This document shows positions 36,181 to 46,580 of a DNA stretch of 64,000 nucleotides, in pieces. The position numbers were made by a program, and so were the translations under genes. Origin of the DNA: Helicostylum pulchrum (taxonomy: Eukaryota > Mucoromycota > Mucoromycetes > Mucorales > Mucoraceae); contig JAIXMO010000019.1 in the NCBI GenBank assembly GCA_025677825.1, positions 248,001 through 312,000 of the forward strand, in the 5' to 3' direction. Under the pieces are notes generated by a model, which saw only the letters and a list, made by a program, of their open reading frames with translations, had not been told where the DNA came from and did no database searches. Position 1 is the stretch's first letter. Every line of letters begins with the position of its first letter.

Positions 36181-38029
36181 TTACAAGTCAATTGTAACCC
36201 ATTTGTTAAATGTTGCGTCTTGACGGAAATCAAAGGATACAGATGCATCACAAAATACAGTAAGACACGGAGTCGTAGGATTTTTATTGTACTCTACTTG
36301 CGGATTTTTGTTTTTTTCTTCATCCAGATAGTAATATCGTTCTTTTCCATTAGTACTTCTGATCAATACGAAATCATTCTCTTGGTCACTATCGTTATTT
36401 TCTGAGTATTCGGTTACTGACTTATAGGTAAAATTCTTTAATTTTTTGAAACCTCTTAAATCCAAAACCGAATCATTGTTTGCGCGATTCCAATCGTACA
36501 TCTTTAACGATAAAGCTTCAATACCATGCAGATAAGCTGTCACCAAATCGAAGTAACATTGAGCAGAACTAATAAAGGCCATTTCTAAAAAATTGAAATT
36601 ACCTTTTGTTAGAGTAGAGGAAGTTGGATCTTCCCTGTGTTTGTAGCCGAGAGAAGAGACTAAACATCTGTATGGATATTCATAAGTAAAATAAAATTTT
36701 TCAAGTTTGGAGCAACTTAAAAGGGAGTAACTTAAAGTTCGATATATCACATCATCGTATATACTCGAAATATTAAACTTTAAAATATTGAAAATTTCGG
36801 GACCAATAGTGGAACTAATCTTGTCAGGTAAATCCAAATCGCCATTAGGACCAAGAAAATCGTCGTCGTGTAAACCGTATGTGGCAAATAATCTACCGTT
36901 CGTATCATAGCTAAAAGAAAAATCAGTTTTTTTTACGTCAATCAGCTCGGAAAAATAGGCTGTACAATGAGTTTGTCGATTTCCCCTAAACACATTCAAT
37001 AATCTAAAATATTTTGTCATTTTGGTTTCGTCGTTGGTTTGAACTTCATATCTATCATTTAAGCCAAAGCTAATGTACGTTTCTTTGATTCTACCAATTT
37101 TTTCCATAAGTTTTAATGCAAGTTCCATTCCGACGATGTCGATCCAACTGAAAATGTTTTGACGAGAAATACTGATACTTGAGTCATTTAATTGATTTGG
37201 AAAGTAATCTATAAGATATCTCGTATACATAGCTGATAAAGATGGTAGCCTTAAATTTAGATATCTCAAGCTGGCAGCAAAATTTAGACTGATTACGTTG
37301 TTTTTTCCCAATAGATGTAACATCACGCTTTCGGAAACCTGAAAATCACTGACATACTTCAGATATTTCAATTTGGGGCACCTATCTAGTACGTGAGATG
37401 GTGTCAAATCGGTACTGTGACTATTGCGAAATTCTAATTGTGTCAATTGTCTGAAATCTGCTAACGAATTAAGGATGTCGATTTGTTGAAAGTTACTTCC
37501 AATGTAATCTATAATTAAGTGAGAGATTGAGTCGCGAAACTTGTAGCATACTAAAAAGTAGAGATCGTAAGTGAAGTTATCAGAGAAAAAAATTATAGGG
37601 GATATAACAGATATATTTTTAATATGCTGCATATCAGTATCTAGCAAATAACTTGTAGTCATCAAAGTATTTGCTCTCGAAAATATCAAGTTCGTTTACA
37701 TTGGGTAACTGGTTCAGTAACAATTGTAGCTCCAGTTTACTGAGTTTATACTGGTTTTTGGTATCGTCTTCTTCTTTCGCGCTAACGCTGTCGTTGTGAA
37801 TAGTTAACTTTGTAATAAGATGACCATATTTGAAATATTAACGGTAATTGGGGTCGTTTAAATGATATTTCACAAGACCAAGTTTAGATTTTTGTAATGT
37901 AATTTCTTTCCAGTTCAACGAAATAGCTATTGCATACTAACCCCGGCAAACAGAGTAACATGTTTGAAGGTCTTTTTGTCTCAAATATTGAAATATTTTC
38001 TTGTATATTTCTGAAGGTAGATTGTACAT
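36181..38029 (-). pseudogene. F-box/leucine-rich family pseudogene (subfamily B)
   Basis: Starts at 38029 with a recognisable F-box (MYNLPSEIYKKIFQYLRQKD, QTCYSVC) but meets TAG after about 33 codons and TAA further on, then a one-base frameshift near 37640-37690. From there 502 codons are open to 36181, with LRR-like blocks (LADFRQLTQLEFRNSH, CPKLKYLKYVSD) and the subfamily marks GPNGDLDLPDKISSTIGPEI and NGKERYYYLDEEKNKN. The long surviving frame suggests the damage is recent, or that a short N-terminally truncated protein could still be made. Nearest relative in the window is the pseudogene at 12.5-14.0 kb, not the adjacent array. Confidence 0.85.
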
Positions 38030-38687
38030 ACCTCCACAGATATATAAATACTGTTAAAAAGAAAGAAAATAAAAGAATTAAAAAACTGGGGTGATAATCT
38101 TTTATTTACAAACGAGTATGATTCTCATATTATACACAATATTACTAAAAAGAAAGGGGTATTTGCACGGAGCATGCGCACGGGTTACACGGCAACGCCA
38201 CACCCACTGAAAGACTTTAATAAAAAGCGTTTTATTAAATACACTTACAGTGTTAATAAGTCCAAAACCGCAGCTTATTACTATTTTATCATCTAAATAC
38301 AAAGCTTAATTTTTCGTCTTTGCTCTTGTCTTTTTTACAAGCATTCGCAAAGTCTTTGACGCAAAAATATAAAATTAAATGTAATATTTTTAATTGGTAA
38401 TGCGTCAAGAATATCATTTATTAAGTACACTAATAGCTTGTGATATTAAGTCCAAAACAACAAATTATGATCTTTAAGAGCATTATTAAAGTCTTTGACG
38501 CAAAAAAAAAATCTTTTTATTTGGCATATCCCGTACAAATAGCCAAACCCAAATAGAACGGGTCTTTTTCTCACACAGGTACAAATTCTTTGTGTGAAAC
38601 CCTATTTACAGCTTATTTGACCAATTTCGATAAAGAACAAGTACAGCATCGCTTTTGTTAGTTTTATTTTAATCAATATCATGAAAA
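38030..38687. other. Repeat-bearing spacer
   Basis: No gene. Holds a diverged direct repeat: TTATTAA(A/G)TACACT and AAGTCCAAAAC at 38232-38268 recur at 38418-38458, and AAAGTCTTTGACGCAAAAA at 38349 recurs at 38488. The 14-mer TTATTAAAGTCTTT also occurs inverted near 38206-38220. A TCACACA/TGTGTGA hairpin lies near 38571-38598. Confidence 0.6.
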
Positions 38688-40403
38688 TTATTTTTTGGCA
38701 GTGAATATTAAAGGTTCTTCACTATTAGTAATTCTAGTACCAGCGATACGTCTAATAGGAGTAGGCTTCTTTCCACTAACGGTCTTGATATCAAAGTTTC
38801 TTAAAAGATAAATAAGAGACATTTTGATTTCTTGAGTAGCGAAGAAACGACCTATATAAATAAATTAGAAAATTATATTAAAAAAACACTGAATATTTTT
38901 TTTTTATTATTACCTGGACATAAATGCTTTCCCATACCAAAGGATACATAATCTCTTGCGGGTGTAGTAGCTATTCTGTTTTTAGACATGTCAGGGTCCA
39001 TGTCTTCCACTTCAGATCTAATACTGTTAGTGCCAAAGTTTAATTGACGTGTAGAAGATTCAACCATACGTCCTTTAGGTACTTGATAACCGTTAGAGAA
39101 AGTGAAGTCTTCCATAGCTTTTTTACCAACGCCTAAATTACTTGCACTTTGACGAAGTTCTTCACGCATAAAGTTGTTTAAGAAAGTCATCTTGTTCAAG
39201 ATTTCTACATCGACAGGAGCGTTTCCGGGTGCAACTGATTCGATCTCGGCCATCATTTTTTCCATAAGATCAGGACGAGCAAGTAACCAGTAGATACTAT
39301 AACTCAAGTTGGTAGAGGTAGTATGAGCAGAGACAAAGGCAAGCATCAAGACAGCATGGGCAACTTCTTTGTCGGAGTACTTGTATTCATCAGTATCCGC
39401 ATCAGTATATTCGATAAGACCTTGTAAGAAAGTTTGCTCTAAACCATGATCTTTGCCAGATTCCTTGGCAAGCCTTATGATTTCACGACGTTGACGAACT
39501 ACGGGGGATATATGCTTTTCCATGATAGCGTGGTGCTTTTGAGGAGATTGGATGTAAGGTAAAAGAGGTCGATGCAAGAACGTGGGGACCAACATAAAGA
39601 CAGGAATATTTCTAATAATATCACCGGTGAAACTAGCAAAAGATTCAATGACTTCAATATTGGAAGCAAATTCTTCGCCTAATAATGTAGGAACACTCAT
39701 AAATGAAACAAAATTTTGAAAGAATGCACTAGGATGATCGAGTACATTCACTTTATCTTTCAATAAATAATCTTGAGCGGCCTCAAGACCTTTTTGTATA
39801 CCAGAAACGTAACGAGGCATAGCTGAATTAGCAACAGCGATCTTGGCAACTTTTGAAGTAATTTCTGCTCCGATCTCCAAAATTCTTGGTTCAAACACAT
39901 ATTGGAAATAGAGTGTATCTAGTGAAACATATTAGACTAATGAAAAAAGAAAAACCCCATTTAATTTGTAATATCTTACCTCGTACAAGACCGTGATCTA
40001 ATGATAACTCTTCATGATCTGCCTTTAATGATTCTTCTCCACATTTACCATTCGTAACCGTAAATATTTTACCACGGACCTTGAGGTTATAAACTTCGCC
40101 ATATCTGCTATTACACCAATCTAAAAATGTCCTGGGCATGAATAACATGTACAATCCGTGCCCCAAGTAAGGAAGACCAAAAGGTACAGTTGGCGGTAAG
40201 TTTAATTTTTGACGTTTTTCTTGGATAAAACTTGTGAGGTTGTATAAGGTAATGAATGTTGCTACACCTACAAAGTATAACTCGTTCTTGGATGAACGTT
40301 TATACATATCAGTCAAACGGTTTGTGATTGGTAGTTTTTGAATTAAATCCACAGCATTGTGAATAGGGCCATTGGAATTAGAAAGTTTGTTTAAATAATC
40401 CAT
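38688..40403 (-). CDS. Cytochrome P450 monooxygenase
   Basis: Haem-thiolate monooxygenase. Exons 40403-39980, 39918-38914 and 38851-38688 give 530 aa, in phase. N-terminal membrane anchor at about residues 40-60 (LYFVGVATFITLYNLTSFI) followed by the proline hinge LPPTVPFGLPYLGHG. I-helix AFVSAHTTSTNLSYSIYWLL, ExxR as EELR, and the haem loop FGMGKHLCPGRFFA, whose Gly codon is split by the last intron. The C-terminus ends FTAKK. The FGMGKHxCPGRFFA signature resembles fungal ent-kaurene oxidase-type (CYP503-like) enzymes and several mucoralean families; the substrate is unknown. No other secondary-metabolism genes sit nearby. Confidence 0.95.
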
Positions 40404-41147
40404 AGTTATTGTAAGTGAAATATTGATGAAAGAGAAGTGATTTAATAAAAAGTTCGTTATATTTATGCTTTTCGAATATTCGGCGTCAGTGGAAGCCGGA
40501 CCTATCAAAAAGAGATACTATCAGTGCCAACAATTAGGAAAGTAGCCAAACAAAGTCAATAAAGGGCTTTTATCCAATCCAGGAGTCTTAACGACCGGAC
40601 TATGTTTAACCGTACGCGTATTAATTATTGGTTGAAATTAGATCTAGAGATTTTTTCCTTCTAACCGCGTTAAAAACGACTAATACATTAATCCAGTAGT
40701 ATGGATATTGAAATAACCGTTGCTCATTAAAGATTGGCCTCATCTAATCACTATTATGTTTTTTTTAAAAAAAAAAAGAAGTATAGCAGTAGAGAAAAAA
40801 CGTCCTCCCTACGTCTCTATTCGTATATAAATTTGGCATTAACGCAAGTAAAACTTGTCCAATATATTTTTTTAAAAAAAAGAGTCGGTTATTATTTATT
40901 CCTCCAATAAGTTAAAAGCAAACCCCTCGTTTTTGGGTCATTAAAAAGCAGCTGAAATTCATTATTGATTTAACGATAATAGACCCCAAAATGGGGCTCG
41001 TTTTTCCTATTATTAATTAACGATCTCTCAATCAACCAGAAGCAAATACATGCAAAAAAAATCAATACAATGGGCCTAGAGTTAGACCTATATAAAAGAG
41101 AGAAAGAGAGAAGGAGAGAGAGTGAGAAATACCAATATAATCTTACA
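40404..41147. other. Divergent promoter region
   Basis: Between the P450 (minus) and the small gene at 41148 (plus). Contains several T/A runs and the TATA box at 41089. No gene seen. Confidence 0.55.
41089..41102 (+). promoter_or_regulatory. TATA box, small gene 1
   Basis: TATATAAAAGAGAG, 59 nt before the ATG at 41148. Identical 14-mer precedes the next small gene. Confidence 0.6.
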
Positions 41148-41321
41148 ATGACAGAAAGCAAAAATTTAGGGTGTGAATCAAACTCGATTTTAGAAGAACA
41201 AGCTATGATGTACATGACAAAATCGAAAAAACCAGAATATAGCGGTGTCCTGGTCTCTGAAGATTATCCTAACATAGAATATGATATGTTTGAGGCGGCT
41301 AATACTCCTATGAGTCTATGA
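41148..41321 (+). CDS. Small unknown protein, 57 aa
   Basis: The frame is open from 41070, but that ATG lies upstream of the TATA box at 41089, so the ATG at 41148 is preferred. Acidic, single exon, start MTESKNLGCESNSILEEQAM, end YDMFEAANTPMSL. No family or targeting signal recognised. Its core promoter matches that of the spliced small gene 470 bp downstream on the same strand. Confidence 0.45.
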   Translation: MTESKNLGCESNSILEEQAMMYMTKSKKPEYSGVLVSEDYPNIEYDMFEAANTPMSL

Positions 41322-41560
41322 TATTATTATGAAAAGCCTACCGACTCTTCCTAAGTAAAATAGATAGTTACAGCTGATTTTAATCTATTTAAATAAATAT
41401 TTTTATAATAGAACGTTATATCATTAATTATAACTATTTCCCCTTGTAATAAAGTCTTTTTATATCAAGCGAATATGTAAACAATGACTGGTTGCGATAT
41501 GCAGTAGATACTGGTTTTTTTCTTCAATGATACAAGTATAATGGTTTCAGAATAATTTTT

Positions 41561-41574
41561 TATATAAAAGAGAG
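41561..41574 (+). promoter_or_regulatory. TATA box, small gene 2
   Basis: TATATAAAAGAGAG, 65 nt before the ATG at 41626; same 14 bases as at 41089. Confidence 0.6.
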
Positions 41575-41625
41575 GATAATTATTTCAATATACTTTTAAT
41601 AACTATCTTAAACAGAAAGGAAAAA

Positions 41626-41879
41626 ATGGCTAGCGTTATTCGCTCTAAAGAAGAACATGTTTTAAAATCCAAGATTAAAACAGTGGTACTCGACGTTTTT
41701 CTATTCATATTACACAACCAAGTATTAACTTTTTCTTTTAAAAATAGGAAAAAGAGATTGAAAAATCGAAAGAAACCTATCAATATATTTCTTTTTCTGA
41801 TCTGCTCGGTAATAAGGCCAAGTACACAAGTAACGCCTCCTTAAGGGAAGGACGCCTATTGAAAACATTACCCAAATAA
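41626..41879 (+). CDS. Small unknown spliced protein, 63 aa
   Basis: Exon 1 41626-41685 (MASVIRSKEEHVLKSKIKTV), intron 41686-41747 with GTACTC donor, TATTAAC branch site and AAATAG acceptor, exon 2 41748-41879 in phase (begins EKEIEKSKETYQYISFSDLL, ends LREGRLLKTLPK). An unspliced reading exists but gives a Phe/Lys-rich tail of poor quality, so splicing is strongly preferred. Basic overall, with no recognisable domain. Confidence 0.55.
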
Positions 41880-43005
41880 TACTCTGATAACATATACATT
41901 ATGTTTAAATAAACCCGATATAATTCACATAACATTATAGTTACCAATTATGTTTATATTTAAATAAAGTAGCTTGTCATAATCCCACCCCGCCCCCTTT
42001 TTTTTGATTATAGATAACATCAGTATCTAGATGGTTTAATCCACAAGTTTATCTTCATATGATTTTGGTACAATCGACGTGAGGCTTACCAGCAGATGTA
42101 CACTAGATTTATGGCCTACTGTAAAAAAGAAAAGAAAAAAAGGAGAATGGTTCCCCGCTTCGTGTTTCCGATCATGGTATCGCCGATGTGTAACACTGAT
42201 CTGTAACCTTAATTCAATGATTAAGTAATGAGTCTGTGTCCCTGTTTACACTGAATAGCACTGTGATTTTAACACACTTTCCGGATTTTCTGTTCGTTTT
42301 TACAGCAAATGATGGTCTATGTAAAATTTTGTATGAATGGTTAAGGTTTGTTTAACTTGATTGATAAAATTTAAAGTGATATATAATAACGAGGTTTTCT
42401 CCTTTTTATAATGTGGTTTATTGTAAATAAATAATGAGCCAATGGAATAATCTATTATAGATTCAAAATTATGTCTTCTGCTCTTACCTTGTCTATACCT
42501 TTTTTTTTTTAAGTTCGTTTATTTTCTGTTCTTACTTGCCTTTACGCTCGTTTTCTTTTTAGTTTAATTATAAACCATATGGTTGTTGTCAAATAATAAT
42601 AACAAGAGGAAGATTGTAAAACTTTATGATCGCATGTAAGCAATAAAAAGATAAGTTATAAAGATAATATACTAGGTAAAGTTTTTTTTTTCAGCTCGAA
42701 AAAAGCATGTTGATCTGTCTCTCTTTACTTTGCTTGCCAAATAGATTCTAATTCGTTTACCTCATTTGTTTGTTGACTAAGATCATAAGTCCTTATGCTT
42801 CTTTAAAAAAAAATACCTTAAATAACCCACTTTGCGGTAACTAAGCATTTTTATAATAAAATGTTTTAGCTGGTTCTTTTATTTCGAAATAAAGTACATT
42901 ATTTTGCTCTCAAAACTAAAAGAAAGCCGCCAAAGCTATTGATCGTGTTTAATACGATAAATTCCCTTTTTTTATTACACTGTATACGATTTGCATGAAA
43001 AAAAT
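41880..43005. other. Intergenic, 1.1 kb
   Basis: No gene recognised. Contains two GTTTA(TATT)TAAATAAA-like repeats (41900-41970), a C/T-rich patch at 41985-42007 and short frames without protein character. Confidence 0.5.
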
Positions 43006-43843
43006 TTATTTTTGATAACGTTTACTTTTATGCCTTGTTGCTTCATATTCTGCAGACTCACTCTGATGTGTATGAAAGAAACATTCATTACAATACTTGT
43101 TATCATCTTCGCATCCTTCACATTCAATTGTTGCATCATCGTTACAGATACAGCACCAATCATCCATTTCATCATGCAGTTCCTCTTCTTGTAAAGGCTT
43201 TGGCACTGACCCTCTCGGTTTATCCGCACTACTACCACTACTAGTAAAAAGCACTGGTTCGGATCTCAAAGCCTCGTACCTTTTTTGCATATCATCGTCT
43301 CTTGACTTTGTAAAGTGTTCGTATTTTCGATCCAGAGCGTTTTCGTCTTGTAATTTTCGTATCAAGTCATCAGTTTCTTCAGTAGGTTGCTGTTGCTGTT
43401 GGCCTAAAAATAGGGTTTGAAATTCATCCATTTTTTGTTGTTGTGGGGTATCGCCTAGTACACCGTAAATATAGTTGTCAATGTCGTCTTCTTCTTGGTC
43501 ACTTTCTTCCAACATCTTTTCAATCTATTTAAACAAAAAAAAAAAAAGTCAGGAATGGTGTGCTTTTTAATCGCAAAAAAAAAGAATTACTTCTCGGTCA
43601 ATATCGTTGTTGTATGCGTCTGCCGGAATATGATAGTTGTTTTGAGAAGCGATAGGTTGAGTAGAAAAAATGGTTTGAAAACGATTGGCTAGTTCTTCAT
43701 CTCTAGATATAAAAAGATGAGATGTATTGTAAGTAAAGAAGTGTCATTTTATAACAGTTGCTGTTTTTTTTCTTTTACGTCTGTGGGTTGGTGTTTGATA
43801 AGTTGTTTACTCTGTCTGTAAAGCTCTTTTTATCGAAGGACAT
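43006..43843 (-). CDS. ANCHR/ZFYVE19-like zinc-finger protein
   Basis: Exons 43843-43779, 43702-43591 and 43524-43006 give 231 aa, in phase. The C-terminus carries a B-box-type zinc site: WCCICNDDATIECEGCEDDN then KYCNECFFHTH. This WCxxCNxDA..C.GC pattern is that of the ANCHR (ZFYVE19) C-terminal domain; animal ANCHR holds VPS4 back in the cytokinesis abscission checkpoint. The N-terminal two thirds are acidic and Gln-rich with helical blocks (IEKMLEESDQEEDDIDNYIY; EETDDLIRKLQDENALDRKY) that may act as ESCRT-binding helices. No FYVE finger is present, so the function may differ. Confidence 0.75.
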
Positions 43844-43948
43844 GATATTTTGTTTAAAAAAGTCACACAAATAAAAAATAAAAGAGAAAAAAAGATTTTT
43901 TTTAGAAGTGTTAGTTTTCTTTTTCTACTAGTATTATTTTTTTAAACA

Positions 43949-44902
43949 ATGAGTCTTGTTGATCAAGTAACAGAACAATTAGCTACTATTGAGCTCAAAG
44001 GTTAGTTTTTAAATATTTTAGAGAAGTGGAGACGATTTTTTATCTGATATATATTTTTTTATGTGATAGACGAAGATATTTCTGAATATATTACAGGTAT
44101 TATTGGAGATGAGTCAATGGAAGAAGACGAGAAACGAGAAGTTATTTCAGAGTTTTTATCCGAAGCTACCGTAAGTGTACACAACAAAAAAAGATAATCA
44201 ACCAAATATATAAAAAAACACCATAGTAATTTGTTTTAGGATAAAGATACTGAGAAATTAATCGATGCATTATTAAGTGACTGGAAACAAGTTGCAAAGA
44301 ATAAAGAAAAGGAAGCTGAAGAAAAGAAGGCAAAGCTTATTGAGGATGCACGTCGTAAGTAAACAGTATATATAAAAAAGAAGAAGATTACGGTTTGGAT
44401 TAAAAAAATTATGTATAAAGTTCGCGAAGAGGAACGTAGATTAAAGGCAGAAAAGGAACAAGAAATAAATAGCGCACTTCGTAGTGCGCAAAAGCAATTG
44501 AGTAAAGAGCAAAAGGAAGCTCGTGATAAGTTAATGCAACAGTATGGATATGTAGCTGATGGTGGAGACGATGAAGAGGAATCTGAGCCTACTGATTTAA
44601 CTCCTAGAGATCGTCGCAGAGGAAAAACATTACCTTCTCAAGGTAAAAAAAAAAACTAGATTAAACAAATATAAAAGAGAGGACCAAGTTTTTTTTGACG
44701 TATATTATTAGACCCATTGCTTTCTGCTAATCGTAATGCGGATATGATCAAGGAAAAGGAACAATTAAGACGTGAGGAAATGAAACTTGCTTCTGACAAG
44801 GAAAAGGAACGTAATAAGATGTTGCAAGAAAAGCAAAAGAAGGATAAAACTACCGATAAAGAAAAGAAAAAGACACAAAAAGGAGAAAGAAGAAGAATGT
44901 AG
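43949..44902 (+). CDS. CCDC43 homologue
   Basis: Exons 43949-44000, 44070-44170, 44240-44354, 44421-44642 and 44712-44902 give 226 aa, all in phase. The N-terminal ~70 residues match the PWI-like helical fold of CCDC43 (YITGIIGDESMEEDEKREVI, SEFLSEATDKDTEKLIDALL). A charged coiled coil follows (VREEERRLKAEKEQEINSAL). The ending LLSANRNADMIKEKEQLRRE ... KTQKGERRRM parallels the conserved NVEDVLNARKLERD ... RTQRGERKR tail of animal CCDC43. Molecular role unknown. Divergent from the ANCHR-like gene, 105 bp apart, so they share a promoter. Confidence 0.8.
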
Positions 44903-45010
44903 AAAGAGGGGAAGGGGGTTTTTTTTTCTGTATCATACGTTTTTAAAATAAATTATGCGTTTTCCAATATTACCATGTTTTATTTTAATTAACAAGATTC
45001 TAAATAGTTT

Positions 45011-46458
45011 TTAACGCTTCTTGTATAAACAAGGCTTTAATAATTGTTGTGCCTTCTTTTGTAACTTGAGCTTAGAATTGTTGAATCCTGCGCCCTTTTT
45101 AAGTGATCTCTTTTGAGTTTTACTTAAACCAGAGAATACTTCGTCTTCATCTTCATCTTCTTGTTCAAAATTAGGTTGTTTTGTAAAGTATAACATGACA
45201 AACATTTTATTATCATCCTCCTATATATTACATATTAGTCATTTAACCCCCACACTCAAAATATTTCTCTGTTTTTACCTTATCCATGAAATCAAACCCA
45301 ATACCTTCTAAAAGAGTAATAAATGAATCCAAATCACTAAATCTACTGACAACTTCAGCAATCTTTAATTCACCACCGACTTTAAGTACGCGATGAGCTT
45401 CTTTAAGGAAATCAAGGTAGTTTGTACCCATTAATGATAAAGAGAATACAGCTACGTCTACAGTATTGGCTTCCAAGGGTAACTGGGCAGTATGCGTATA
45501 CATTAAGTTAATTTGCAATAAAAATATAATTAATTTCTTTTTTTTTTACCTTTGTAATATCGCAAGCAGTAACAAGATCATTCTTGGCGATCAAATCAAA
45601 ACTTAATACGGTTTGCTTTGTTAAGGTTTGAGCAATCATAGCATCACCACATCCAAGATCGGCAATAACAGTACCTTTAGGTAAGGTCTTGAGTTGATCG
45701 ATAATGACGTCTACGGGGTTGACAGGCCATGACTCTACTTGGTGACGGAACCCTTCATGGTACTGATCAAATAACTCGGGCTTCTCTTGGAATAATTCGT
45801 ACGAATGTTTACCGGGAGTAGTGTAAAGCTGTTCGTTTAACCAACGGAATCGAGCACCGGATAACTTTTCTTTCATTTTACGTTGAAGAGGTGTGAGTCC
45901 TTCATCCTCATCCACAATTGATTTTTGAGCTGGTGCTGGTACTGGTGCTGCTGGTGCTGCTTCTTTGGTGGGTTGTTTCTTTTCGGCGGGTTTGCTGTTG
46001 TTGTTGGATTTTTGTGTGGGTGTGTTCTTTTTCTTTAAAAGATCTTGTAGCTTTTTCTTTTGTTGGTCTTTTTTAGTCTCTGGTTGCTTTTCAGCGGGTT
46101 TATCAGTTTTAGCTTTCTTGTTGTTTTGTTTCTTATTATCTGCCTTTTTATTGCTTTGCTTAGGTTCCTCTCTCTTTGGTTCCTCTGCTGCTGCTGCTTC
46201 TTCTTCGTCTTGCTCTAAAGCACGCTTCTTATTTCTAACTCTAAGCTGTTTGGCTTTAGGTGCTTCTGCTTCTTGTGGTTTAGGCTGATCGTTCAAAGCA
46301 GCTAATTGAGCTTGGATCTTGTCGGCTTCATGAGTGACTTTACCGTCTTTAGAGGCAGGTTCAGCGGCCTTTAATAATTTAGACTTGTTTGAAACAACTT
46401 CTTTTTTCTCTGTAGCAATACTTTTGGGTAATGCCCAACCTGACGTTTCAAAGAACAT
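45011..46458 (-). CDS. RRP8: 25S rRNA adenine N1-methyltransferase
   Basis: Nucleolar methyltransferase that makes m1A in 25S rRNA. Exons 46458-45550, 45482-45279 and 45220-45011 give 440 aa, in phase. The N-terminal ~190 residues are Lys/Glu/Ala/Gln-rich and disordered (nucleolar type). The Rrp8 core runs from ARFRWLNEQLYTTPG with FQEKPELFDQYHEGFRHQV, the SAM motif VIADLGCGDAMIAQ, then LVTACDITK and LPLEANTVDVAVFSLSLMGT. The last exon begins EDDNKMFVMLYFTK, which replaces the read-through ending VKTEKYFECGG of exon 2, and ends in a basic tail. Strong match to yeast Rrp8. Confidence 0.95.
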
Positions 46459-46580
46459 TTTTTTGTATGTATGTAAAGATAGTAAAAAAAAAAAAAAGAA
46501 AAAAAAAAGGGTTTAGTGTTTATGACTGCCTTAATTACACAAACACAGTCCGAAAACGTCAAAAAAAAGTAGGTACATTT

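Noticed and set aside
42170..42240. 5S rRNA/tRNA-like string near TTCCGATCATGGTATCGCC
   Set aside because: Short hairpin only; remaining 5S or tRNA arms are absent.
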